Source: CAIXSC01 sp046349915 (GTDB lineage: Bacteria; Planctomycetota; Planctomycetia; Pirellulales; Pirellulaceae). Taken from it: a stretch of DNA of 64,000 nucleotides. The translations under genes were made by a program, and so were the position numbers. Position 1 is the stretch's first letter. Every line of letters starts with the position of its first letter. This document shows, in pieces, positions 27,624 through 35,812 of the stretch. The notes beneath the pieces are model-generated. The model made no database searches. It was not told the origin of the DNA and worked only from the letters and a program-made list of their open reading frames with translations. The stretch spans positions 62,001-126,000 of the forward strand of contig JAXMBL010000011.1 of the NCBI GenBank assembly GCA_046349915.1. Reading direction: 5' to 3'.

Positions 27624-27830
27624 TTTCCCCTCCGTAGGCCTAGGCGCGAAGGGCGTAGTTTAGGCCGTCTGGAGAAAAAAAACTACCAGCAGTGACTGCC
27701 TCCGAGGTGAATTGGCCTTTTTCGCAATCAAGCGGCAATGACCGTTGAGTGCGGCGAGGGTCGACGAGCTGGAGATCGACGATGTCCCCAATTCAAAGAA
27801 CTCTCAGGGCCGGAGCGAGTGCCGTAGCGG

Positions 27831-27986
27831 CTAGGGCAAGATGGCGCTGGAAATGAGAGACTTGGTGATTTGGCCTATCGAGGCTGCGATCCCAACCGCC
27901 CCGATCACGACCAGTATGAGGACCAGACCATACTCAACCATGGCCGCTCCACACTCGTCCGTCAGGAAGGCCCTTATGGTTGACAT
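27831..27986 (-). CDS. flp: Flp/Fap-type pilin, orphan
   Basis: A 51-codon gene on the minus strand. It begins MSTIRAFLTDECG and continues AAMVEYGLVLILVVIG, then a hydrophobic C-terminal half. Cleavage between Gly13 and Ala14 would leave Glu at +5 and Tyr at +6, exactly the Flp prepilin rule recognised by TadV-type peptidases. AGGA lies 5-6 nt before the ATG. Flp subunits polymerise into adhesive pili exported by a Tad system; none of its other genes (tadA, rcpA, tadB/C) is in the window, so assembly genes must be elsewhere or this copy is a stray. It lies between the glycosyltransferase and the helicase, divergent from the latter. Confidence 0.85.
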   Translation of the reverse strand: MSTIRAFLTDECGAAMVEYGLVLILVVIGAVGIAASIGQITKSLISSAILP

Positions 27987-28121
27987 GGAATTCCTATTCC
28001 TTTGGAGTCTTGAACGACAAGAGAGTCACTCCGTACTCTCTAGCCCTTAGTCTAAGACACCTAGTGCAGGTGTCAAATCCCGCCCATCCCCAAGATTCGG
28101 CATGAGAGATATGATGTCGGC

Positions 28122-30200
28122 ATGTCTCACGGATTAAACCCAGCTCAGGAGCAAGCCGTCCACACACTCCGAGGCCCCCTGTTGGTGCTTGCGGGCGCCG
28201 GCAGCGGCAAGACTCGAGTGGTGACATTTCGCATCGCCGAATTGATCAAGCACGGCACGGTTCCAAATCGGATTCTGGCGGTGACCTTCACGAACAAGGC
28301 CGCAGCGGAAATGCAGGAACGCGTCTCCGAGTTGCTCGGCAAACGCCGCAAACAAAAGCCGCAAATCTCGACGTTCCACTCACATTGCGTACGCGTCCTG
28401 CGCCGCCATATCACTCGGCTGGGCTATCCCGAGAAATTCGCGATCTACGACCGCGGCGATCAGGAAAGTATTGCTCGCCAAGTGCTCCGGGAAATCAAGG
28501 TGCCCAACGACCTCATGCGTCCGGGGGATCTGCTTCACCAAATCGGTACTTGGAAAACGCATGCGGTTCGCCCCCCCGAAGCGGCGTCACAGGCCTCCAA
28601 TGACAACGAGCATTTGGCGGCGATGGGCTACCGTCGTTACCAGAAATCCCTCCAGTTGGCGGGGGCCGTGGATTTTGACGATTTATTGCTTTTATCGGAG
28701 GAATTGCTGACTCGCTTCCCCGACGTGCGGCAAGCGGAAGCCGGTTTGTTCGACCATTTGCTGGTCGACGAATACCAAGACACGAATGGCACTCAGTACC
28801 GCATCGTCAAGGCGTTGGCCCAGCGTCACCGCAATCTGTGCGTCGTGGGGGACGACGATCAATCGATCTATGGGTGGCGCGGCGCCGAAGTGGAACACAT
28901 CTTGCGATTCTCGCACGATTGGCCCGACGCTCGAGTCATTCGGCTGGAACATAATTACCGCTCCACCGCCGCCATCCTCGATCTGGCCAATAAGCTGATC
29001 GTCTTCAACAAGAAACGGCACGACAAGGTGCTGCGAGCCGCCCGGCCGGGGGGCGAGCGGCCGCGAATCGAACAACACAAGGACGAAGCCACCGAGGCTC
29101 AAATGGTGGCTGCCGATATCGCTCGCCGCCTGAAGGATCCGGGCGTCGAAGCTCGCGATTTCGCGATTCTGTTTCGCACCAACGAACAGCCCCGCGCCTT
29201 TGAATCCGAACTGCGACGGCTCAAACTGCCGTACATTCTGGTCGGAGGCATGTCGTTCTTTGATCGCAAGGAAGTGCGCGACTTGCTCGCCTACCTCAAG
29301 GTCATCGACACGCCCCGCGACGAAGTCTCTCTCTTGCGGATCATCAACACGCCGCCCCGAGGCATCGGCGCCAAGACCGTCGAGACTCTCCTGGCTCATG
29401 CCGTCTCGCAAGCGAAACCACTCTGGGACGTGCTGCATCAGCTGGACTCCGTCCAACTGCCCGCGGCCGCCCAGACCGCCGTGGGGGGGCTCGTCAAGTT
29501 GATCGAACAGTATCAAACTCGCGCGAAACGCGGACCCTACACGCCGCTCTTACGTCAACTGATCGTCGATATCGGCTACGAAGATGAATTGAGGCGGATT
29601 TATCCAGATCCTGAAGAACAATCGGCTCGTTGGGCGTCGGTCGAAGAAGTGGTCAATGCGCTGGCCAATTACGAACGGCGCACGGTCGAAGAGGAAGAAG
29701 AGACGCCGACCCTCTCGGGGTTCTTGGATGAACTCTTACTGAGCACGCGCGATACGGCGGACGACAAGGAAAAGCAACTGCGTCGCAACGCCATTGCGCT
29801 GATGACGCTCCACGCCGCCAAGGGGCTCGAATTCCCCAATGTCTATATGGTGGGGCTCGAAGAAGGAATTCTGCCGCATCATCGCAGCGTGGCCGCGGAA
29901 GGAGATGCGATCGACGAAGAACGTCGGCTTTGCTACGTCGGGATAACACGAGCTCAAGAGCGACTCACCCTCTCTCTCGCTTTAACTCGCATGAAGTGGG
30001 GCAAGCCGCGCGACACGATTCCGAGCCGCTTCTTGTTTGAAGTCACCGGCCAAGCGGAGAATTTTGCGGCGGTGGCGGCTGCGAAGAAGGAAGCGGAACG
30101 GCGAGCGAACGCGGCCGAGCGCCGGGGCAGCTCGAGTGGAAAGATATCCAGTCAACGCTCGTCACCCAGCACTCGCCCGAAAGGCAACAAGAAACAGTGA
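28122..30200 (+). CDS. UvrD/PcrA/Rep-family superfamily I DNA helicase
   Basis: A 692-residue 3'-to-5' helicase of normal length. Motifs in order: Q-motif LNPAQEQAV (5-13), Walker A AGAGSGKT, TFTNKAAAEMQERV (Ia), VDEYQDTN (II), VGDDDQSIYGWRGA (III), RLEHNYRST (IV), TLHAAKGLEFPNVYMVG (V) and CYVGITRAQERLTL (VI). The C-terminal 50 residues are basic and Ser/Lys-rich, as in the tail of PcrA that contacts RNA polymerase, though that contact is not shown here. Expected roles are nucleotide excision and mismatch repair and clearing of stalled replication forks. The flanking genes give no further clue. The ATG at 28122 follows an AT-rich spacer without a strong Shine-Dalgarno. Confidence 0.95.
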   Translation: MSHGLNPAQEQAVHTLRGPLLVLAGAGSGKTRVVTFRIAELIKHGTVPNRILAVTFTNKAAAEMQERVSELLGKRRKQKPQISTFHSHCVRVLRRHITRLGYPEKFAIYDRGDQESIARQVLREIKVPNDLMRPGDLLHQIGTWKTHAVRPPEAASQASNDNEHLAAMGYRRYQKSLQLAGAVDFDDLLLLSEELLTRFPDVRQAEAGLFDHLLVDEYQDTNGTQYRIVKALAQRHRNLCVVGDDDQSIYGWRGAEVEHILRFSHDWPDARVIRLEHNYRSTAAILDLANKLIVFNKKRHDKVLRAARPGGERPRIEQHKDEATEAQMVAADIARRLKDPGVEARDFAILFRTNEQPRAFESELRRLKLPYILVGGMSFFDRKEVRDLLAYLKVIDTPRDEVSLLRIINTPPRGIGAKTVETLLAHAVSQAKPLWDVLHQLDSVQLPAAAQTAVGGLVKLIEQYQTRAKRGPYTPLLRQLIVDIGYEDELRRIYPDPEEQSARWASVEEVVNALANYERRTVEEEEETPTLSGFLDELLLSTRDTADDKEKQLRRNAIALMTLHAAKGLEFPNVYMVGLEEGILPHHRSVAAEGDAIDEERRLCYVGITRAQERLTLSLALTRMKWGKPRDTIPSRFLFEVTGQAENFAAVAAAKKEAERRANAAERRGSSSGKISSQRSSPSTRPKGNKKQ

Positions 30201-30224
30201 CAGGGTTGGTACTACCCTCCGTCC

Positions 30225-30260
30225 AGATTCGTGACATTCGTGGAATTCGTGGTCCACTAC
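30225..30260 (+). repeat. Single arm related to the 3.5-4.3 kb units
   Basis: Three tandem ATTCGTG words and ATTCGTGGTCCAC follow one another, matching the right-hand arm of the 3.5-4.3 kb units. It lies between the convergent helicase and propeller genes. No matching left arm or inner segment is seen, so this is a solo arm or a remnant. Confidence 0.6.
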
Positions 30261-30268
30261 CTTCCGCG

Positions 30269-31225
30269 TCATTTCAAGGGCGGTTGCGGGATGGGTTCCC
30301 CATTCGTGGTCAACACCTGGATCTCGTGGGCTCGGTGTTTGCCTTCATACGTCCAGACGATTCGCTTGTCGCGAGTCACCTCGAATGCCTTGATCGGACC
30401 GCGGGCGCCATAACTGGCGATTACGGTGTTGCCGTTGGGTAACCGCTGGCCGCCGCATGGGTCTGCGAACGGTTGGCGGTCGAAGTCGCGATTCGAGACT
30501 TGCCAAACCACCTGCCCTTCCCGGTCAAACTCGACCGTCTTATTGCCATGGGTCAAGTTGACGAGCACATGGCCTTCGGCGACGACGATCGCCGTGAAAG
30601 GCCAGTTCTCGGCCGCTCGTCCGCCCAACGATTCGAGATCGGTCTTGATCTCGCGCACGATGGCGCCCGTTGGTGAATACTCCTTGACCTTGAAGGCCAG
30701 CAGATGGGGGACGAGATAATTGCCGCTGGGGAGTTTGCGCGCCATCCGAGTCTGCATGTGTGCGTTGTTGGTTTCGGGTTGCAGAGCGATCTGGACGGCG
30801 ATCTTGCCGGTCGAGTCGATTTCGAGAAGCCGAGGCTTGTCGCCTAATTCTGTGACCAACGTGTGGCCGTTGGCAAGTCGCTCGGCGGTTCCAATTTCCG
30901 CGTTCTCGGGCGACTTGCGGTACTCGAAGACGACTTTCTTTTCAGGAGTCAGTTCCTGGACCACATCGTTCCACGCGATCAACGCATTGCCGTTGGGCAG
31001 AATAAAACCATCGCGAGCGGCGGGGCGACCCGCGTCCCAAGCCTCGCGCCCCTCCTCGTCAATGATGCCGGTAAACGTCGGACCGGCGATGAAGAACGAG
31101 TGTTTGATCGGCGTCGGCTTCGCCTCTTGCGCCGTCAGCATGGACACGCTCGCAAGCCATGATCCAAAGACGATTGCGGTAGTTGCGACGAGGAACCGAC
31201 GGTGGCTGTGAAAAGCAATTCGCAT
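30269..31225 (-). CDS. Exported small beta-propeller protein
   Basis: A 318-residue protein with a signal peptide (FLVATTAIVFGSWLASVSMLTAQ). Blade-like repeats recur through its length: DGFILPNGNALIAWND, GTAERLANGHTLVTELGD, MARKLPSGNYLVPHLLAF and QRLPNGNTVIASYGARG. The LPNGNTLI-type string is typical of PQQ-like/arylsulfotransferase-like propellers that planctomycetes secrete in number. No catalytic residues can be assigned, so it is best called a propeller protein of unknown function. It is convergent with the helicase; the dehydratase gene stop lies 63 nt upstream of its start on the same strand, so it may be the last gene of an MFS-dehydratase-propeller unit. Confidence 0.8.
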   Translation of the reverse strand: MRIAFHSHRRFLVATTAIVFGSWLASVSMLTAQEAKPTPIKHSFFIAGPTFTGIIDEEGREAWDAGRPAARDGFILPNGNALIAWNDVVQELTPEKKVVFEYRKSPENAEIGTAERLANGHTLVTELGDKPRLLEIDSTGKIAVQIALQPETNNAHMQTRMARKLPSGNYLVPHLLAFKVKEYSPTGAIVREIKTDLESLGGRAAENWPFTAIVVAEGHVLVNLTHGNKTVEFDREGQVVWQVSNRDFDRQPFADPCGGQRLPNGNTVIASYGARGPIKAFEVTRDKRIVWTYEGKHRAHEIQVLTTNGEPIPQPPLK

Positions 31226-31288
31226 GGAAGTTCACCAAGAGGCAGTGACGCGGATACAGTGTAAGGGAGGTTGTCAAGAGAACTCAGT

Positions 31289-33025
31289 TTAAGTGGTCGC
31301 GGGGCGGTCCAGCAGTAGGCGACTCACACATCCATCGTGAGCCTGCGAAACGGTCGCGGCGAAATCGGCCAGGTAGCCGCGGATGTGATGCAACGGTCGC
31401 GGGCGCCACTGGGAGCGGCGAGCGGCAAGTTGCTCGTCGGACACTCGCAGTTCTACCTCGCCATTCAGCACGTCAAACGCGATTTCGTCGCCATCTTCGA
31501 CCAGTGCGATAGGGCCGCCGACGGCGGCTTCGGGCGAGCAATGCACGCCGATGGCGCCGTGTGAAATGCCTGACACGCGAGTGTCCGACAGGAGAGCTAC
31601 TTTTCCCTTGAGTTCAGGGACCGCAAGAGCGGAAGCCGCCAAGACGACCTCGGGCATTCCCGCCGCAACGGGTCCCTGGTATCGCAACACAATCACATGA
31701 CCGGGACGAATTCGTCGCGCCTCGACTGCGTCCGCGACCGCCTTGCCTGATTCAAAACAAATGGCTGTTCCCTGAAAACGCGGCTCGCTGAGACTCGAGA
31801 CCTTGAACACCATGCCGTGCGGCGCGAGATTGCCAAAGCAGATTTGCATGTCCGCGAACGCCTTGAAAGGGGCGTCTGCGGGGGCGATCAACTCTTGTCC
31901 CGGCGGAAGATCGTCCGCATGGGCCACGCTGTCGGCCAGCGACTTGCCCGTGACGGTCATTTCCGCACCGGTGATGACGCCCGCGCGAATCAAGTGCTTG
32001 AACAGGACGGCGGATCCTCCCAGGCGATGAAGATCGACCATGGTCTTGGTTCCACGAGGCGCGAACGAGCACATGACAGGCGTGCGACGCAGGATGGCTT
32101 GAAATTCTCGCAGGCCGAACGGCGCCGATGCTTCGCGCGCTAGCGCTAGCAGGTGGAGCACGGCGTTGGTGGAACCTCCAACGGCCGCGATCGTGGCGGC
32201 CGCGTTTTCAAAGGCGCGCAACGTGAGGATATCGCGTGGGCGCAGCTGGAGTTCCAGGATGCGTCGCACATAACGTCCCGCGTCGAAACACTCGCGCCGC
32301 TTGAGTTCATCGATGGCGGGGGTTGAGCTGCTTTGGGGAGGCATCAGGCCAATCGCTTCCATCGCGAGTCCCCAGGTATTGAACGAGGCGGCGATGCCGC
32401 ACCCGCCGGGACCGGGGCACGCGCTGCGCAGAATGGCCTCCGCCTCGGCGGCGGGAATCGCGCCGACCGCCGCCGCGGCCTGCGAGTCGTAAACATCGAG
32501 AATCGAGATATCTCGTCCAGCATAACAGCCGGGATAGATCGTGCCGCCGCTGAGCAGCAACCCAGGATAGTTCAGGCGGGCGAGCGCCATGGCAAAGCCA
32601 GGGCCATTTTTGTCGCAATGATGCAAACCAATCAGGGCATCGTAGCCGTGAGCGGACACGACGCATTCGGCGGAATTGGCGATCAAGTTTCGCGAGACGA
32701 GGCTGGCGCCGCCGCCCTCCATCCCTTGCGTCAAGTTGTCGCTGACCGCGGGCGTCCCAAAAGGAAAACCCAAGAGGCCCGCCGCTCGACAGCCGTCCGC
32801 GACTTGTCGAGCTAACTCATAGGCATGCACATTGCAAAGATTGCCCTCCAGCAACGGCACGCCGATGCCTATCTGCGGCTTGTCAAAATCTTCGTCGGTC
32901 ATTCCCAATCCGTAGTAAAACGCCGTCACTCCTCGTTGCCAGCCGCGGGTTAAACGTCGACTGTTCCAATTGAGCGCCGGGGTGTTTTCACCGGTCGTGG
33001 TTGTCGTAACGGGCTCGTTGCTCAC
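31289..33025 (-). CDS. IlvD/Edd-family dehydratase
   Basis: A 578-residue enzyme. The iron-sulfur ligands of the family are present: Cys64 in GNLCNVH, Cys137 in HHCDKNGPG and Cys209 in CPGPGGCG. The GGSTNAVLHL substrate loop and SGISHGAIGVHCSPEAAVGGP C-terminal motif also fit. Family members dehydrate dihydroxy-acids in branched-chain amino-acid synthesis or sugar acids such as gluconate, xylonate and arabinonate. HHCDKNGPG (for SCDKTTPG) and SFNTWGLAMEAIGL (for TANTM.ALGL) depart from canonical IlvD, and there are no ilv neighbours, so a sugar-acid dehydratase is more likely. The upstream MFS gene ends 28 nt before this start, suggesting uptake followed by dehydration. Confidence 0.88.
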   Translation of the reverse strand: MSNEPVTTTTTGENTPALNWNSRRLTRGWQRGVTAFYYGLGMTDEDFDKPQIGIGVPLLEGNLCNVHAYELARQVADGCRAAGLLGFPFGTPAVSDNLTQGMEGGGASLVSRNLIANSAECVVSAHGYDALIGLHHCDKNGPGFAMALARLNYPGLLLSGGTIYPGCYAGRDISILDVYDSQAAAAVGAIPAAEAEAILRSACPGPGGCGIAASFNTWGLAMEAIGLMPPQSSSTPAIDELKRRECFDAGRYVRRILELQLRPRDILTLRAFENAAATIAAVGGSTNAVLHLLALAREASAPFGLREFQAILRRTPVMCSFAPRGTKTMVDLHRLGGSAVLFKHLIRAGVITGAEMTVTGKSLADSVAHADDLPPGQELIAPADAPFKAFADMQICFGNLAPHGMVFKVSSLSEPRFQGTAICFESGKAVADAVEARRIRPGHVIVLRYQGPVAAGMPEVVLAASALAVPELKGKVALLSDTRVSGISHGAIGVHCSPEAAVGGPIALVEDGDEIAFDVLNGEVELRVSDEQLAARRSQWRPRPLHHIRGYLADFAATVSQAHDGCVSRLLLDRPATT

Positions 33026-33053
33026 GGGAACACCTCTTGCTTTGTTTGATGGT

Positions 33054-34283
33054 TCACTCGGTCGGCGCCGCTCGTTTCGCTGGCCGAGCCATACCCGCTC
33101 GGCTGGTCCAAAAAGAGAAAGTCACCAACGTCAAGACGCCAGCCACGGCGGAGAACATGGCGGGATAGTCGGGCCAACCTTGAGTCTTGGCCCATCGGAG
33201 GAACGACCCCACGAGCGGCGCTCCGAGGAACGTTCCGAAATCGAACATGGCCAGCATGAACGAAGTGGCGACTCCGAGATAGCGGCGCGGAAACGCACTT
33301 GTTCCCGCCGCCATGATCGCGGGGAACAGCAACGCATGAGCGACTCCAGCGATCGCGCCAGGAAAGCCGAGTTGCCATGGTCGGTGGACCGGCAGATACG
33401 CCACGTAGCTGATTGCCAGCAGGGCGAGTCCGAGAATGATCCAGGGACGATTGCCATGCCGCTCGAACAATGATCGCGAGGCGATACGGGCCGCGAACGC
33501 CGTAGTGGCGTAGACGGCGAAAAACACGCCGACTCCACCCAGGTCATACTCTTTCGCAAAGGGCCGCAGAAAGGACATGGGGATGCTGAATCCCGCGCCC
33601 ATAGCGGCGGCGGCGATGGCGAGCATGAAAGGGAAATAACGCCGCAATACGTGTCCGAGATGCGGGCGACGTCGCGGGATTGGACGTGGTTCGCCTTGGG
33701 TGGCGAGCCAGGCGGTGACTGCGGAAACGAGCGCACACGCCGCCGCGCCCCAGAACATGCGTTCGACGTTCAGTCTTGGGTCATGGGAAGAGCTGCCGAT
33801 CCAGTCGCTCACTAAGGGCCCCACCAAGATTCCAATGAACCCCGAGGTACCGAGGGCGCCGATCATCTCGGCCATGCGCGGCGGTGGCACTCGTAACGAG
33901 ACAAAGGTGATGGACGAGCCGAACATGCCCGCCAGCGTCGACTGCATGGCGATCCGCACCACGAAGATGGCGGGGGAAAAGGCCGAGTCTAGTGTGAGGT
34001 GGAGCAGCAAGCTGATGAAGTAGAGACTGATGGACCAACGCCAGATTCGTCCCGCGCCATAGCGGTCGATTGCTTCGCCCTGGACCATACGCATGGCGAT
34101 GCTGCCGATCATGCCGGCGCCCACAATCAGTCCCAACTGCCGTTCTTCGCCTCCCAAGACGCTGACGAAATCGGCGTATCTCACCAGCATGGCGTTGGCG
34201 AGCGTTGTGAGGCCGTTCGAGAGGTAAGCGAGCCAGAAGGTGGCGTCGTAGCCATCGCGCGACGAGCTGGAATCGTTGTTCAT
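33054..34283 (-). CDS. Major facilitator superfamily transporter
   Basis: About 409 residues from the ATG at 34283; the frame is open to 34454, but that stretch is basic and overlaps a hairpin. Roughly eleven to twelve hydrophobic segments are spread along the protein. The loop between helices 2 and 3 has MRMVQGEAIDRYGAGRIWR, the MFS motif A position (G-x3-D-x2-G-x-R-x3). LVGPLVSDWIG fits the end of the first half and the C-terminal FGTFLGAPLVGSFLRWA the second. The substrate is unknown. As the promoter-proximal gene before the dehydratase, it is a candidate importer of the sugar acid that enzyme uses. Confidence 0.88.
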   Translation of the reverse strand: MNNDSSSSRDGYDATFWLAYLSNGLTTLANAMLVRYADFVSVLGGEERQLGLIVGAGMIGSIAMRMVQGEAIDRYGAGRIWRWSISLYFISLLLHLTLDSAFSPAIFVVRIAMQSTLAGMFGSSITFVSLRVPPPRMAEMIGALGTSGFIGILVGPLVSDWIGSSSHDPRLNVERMFWGAAACALVSAVTAWLATQGEPRPIPRRRPHLGHVLRRYFPFMLAIAAAAMGAGFSIPMSFLRPFAKEYDLGGVGVFFAVYATTAFAARIASRSLFERHGNRPWIILGLALLAISYVAYLPVHRPWQLGFPGAIAGVAHALLFPAIMAAGTSAFPRRYLGVATSFMLAMFDFGTFLGAPLVGSFLRWAKTQGWPDYPAMFSAVAGVLTLVTFSFWTSRAGMARPAKRAAPTE

Positions 34284-34413
34284 CGTTTCCCGCGTGACGC
34301 CACGCCTTACGCCTCGGACCCAAAAGCTGCTACCCACGAACACAACGAGCCTATTGTAGCCACGTCGGTCCAGGAAGGGATGGGGAGTCGGCGGGCTGCG
34401 GAAGGCAACGAAA

Positions 34414-34445
34414 GCGGCCCGGTGGAGGCGAAACCACCGGGCCGC
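34414..34445 (-). terminator. Strong hairpin with short T-run, minus strand
   Basis: A perfect 12-bp stem: GCGGCCCGGTGG pairs with CCACCGGGCCGC over an 8-nt loop. Read on the minus strand, TTT follows the stem directly. It lies about 100 nt beyond the stop of the outer-membrane protein gene and upstream of the MFS gene, so it most likely ends the outer-membrane protein transcript. Confidence 0.65.
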
Positions 34446-34491
34446 AACTCTCACCCGATCAAGGAGAGGGAGGACGCGAACTCTCGACGGA

Positions 34492-34522
34492 ACGTTGTTC
34501 GGACTGGCAGACCGAACAACGT
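34492..34522 (-). terminator. Second hairpin after the outer-membrane protein gene
   Basis: An 11-bp perfect stem, ACGTTGTTCGG with CCGAACAACGT, over a 9-nt loop, only about 26 nt past the outer-membrane protein stop. There is no T-run on either strand. It may act with the stronger hairpin 70 nt further on, or protect the mRNA end. Confidence 0.45.
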
Positions 34523-34547
34523 GTCGGGGGAGCGGACTGGGAACGTG

Positions 34548-35486
34548 TTAGCGAGCGATACCGATGTTGAACGCCACGCCGGAGAAGCCGATCTGGGAGT
34601 CACCCAGACCGAGGGCGATGGGCGCCATGTTCCACGCTTGAGCTTCGTACGTGAGTTGCGTGTAGAAGCGAGCGCCGTAGTTGAGGTCACGCGACCACTC
34701 GCCGCCCAGCTTCATTTCGTAGATCTCCAGCATCTGCTGAGTATTGCGGAGCGTCGCCTGGGCTGGAATGAAGGGGAGCGATAAAGTGCTGTCGGTCTGG
34801 CCGAATAGCAGCGATGCTCGCACTCCAGCGATCAACGCGAAGCCACGCGAGCCCACGGGTCGGCGAGCCGAGAGGCCCAGGGTTCCACCCACGCCTTCGA
34901 ACTCGTGTGACAGGCCGATGAAGCCGGGGAAGTCCAGGCTCTCCTCGATCCGACCGTACCGCACGCCGCCCGCCATCGTGAGGTCCCACTTGCAGAAGCT
35001 GCCGGTTTGAGTCAGTTCGACATCCAGCGTGTTCGCTTCCATGCCCGAGACCAAGCCGCCGACGGCAACCGCATGGTCAAAGTCCCACCAGGTCGCTCGG
35101 AGGCCTAGTCCGCCCGCGAATTCGTAGCCCAACCAGATGCGTGGGGCGATTTCGAAGTCGAATTCGGGCAGCAGTGGAACCTGAATGTTGGGAGCGATGA
35201 TCAGGTCGAGTGCATTGTTGTGCGGCTTCAGGAACGTGATTTCCACGCCGCCAATAAAGCCGGGGCACCGATCGCAGCAGTCGTACCCTTCGCCTTCTTC
35301 GGCGTGCAGGTACTTTTGTTCGCTCATGGCGGCCAGTTGAGTTTCCAACTGTTGAATGCGCTGCGATTGTTCCGCCAGCATGGAGCTGACAGACGAATCG
35401 TACGCTTCATTCGCCAAAACGGGCACGCTGGCCGAGACAAGCACGGCAGCGGCCAGTAAGGTGAGAATTCGCTTGGTCATTGACAT
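34548..35486 (-). CDS. BBP7-like outer-membrane beta-barrel protein
   Basis: About 312 residues from the ATG at 35486, with GGAAGG 8 nt upstream; two further ATGs nearby are possible starts. A signal peptide (ILTLLAAAVLVSASVPVLA) is followed by a short coiled coil (SMLAEQSQRIQQLETQLAAMSEQ). A Cys-rich turn YDCCDRCPGF leads into a barrel of alternating beta strands (GFIGGVEITFLKPHNN, IAPRIWLGYEFAGGLGLRATWW, YEMKLGGEWSRDLNYGARFY). The last residues VAFNIGIAR resemble an outer-membrane C-terminal strand. The coiled coil plus barrel layout recalls planctomycete BBP7-type proteins. The hairpins downstream suggest an independently transcribed, perhaps abundant, protein. Confidence 0.8.
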   Translation of the reverse strand: MSMTKRILTLLAAAVLVSASVPVLANEAYDSSVSSMLAEQSQRIQQLETQLAAMSEQKYLHAEEGEGYDCCDRCPGFIGGVEITFLKPHNNALDLIIAPNIQVPLLPEFDFEIAPRIWLGYEFAGGLGLRATWWDFDHAVAVGGLVSGMEANTLDVELTQTGSFCKWDLTMAGGVRYGRIEESLDFPGFIGLSHEFEGVGGTLGLSARRPVGSRGFALIAGVRASLLFGQTDSTLSLPFIPAQATLRNTQQMLEIYEMKLGGEWSRDLNYGARFYTQLTYEAQAWNMAPIALGLGDSQIGFSGVAFNIGIAR

Positions 35487-35812
35487 AGGAGGGCCTTCCG
35501 CCGAAGCTTCCGTTCTTGATTGGGCTGGCCAGTGTTCCACCTCCTACGATTGCGACTCCGCGCAAAAGAGGTGGAAACGGTCGTACTGGTCCTATCCTTC
35601 GGATCGCTGCGATGGGATCGACGACAACAAAAAGCAAGCCGGGATGCTTCGGAACATTCAGAGAAGTCGCCGTAAATTACCGTCCTTCGCCCCGCGGCAA
35701 AGTGCGAGCCGGCTGGGCCAGCCAACTTTACCCAAGCCGAACGTTTCACTGCCGTCGCGCGCGGTGTTCATGGTTTTCTCGCCATGATCGCTCTAGAATC
35801 AGAATCAGCATC

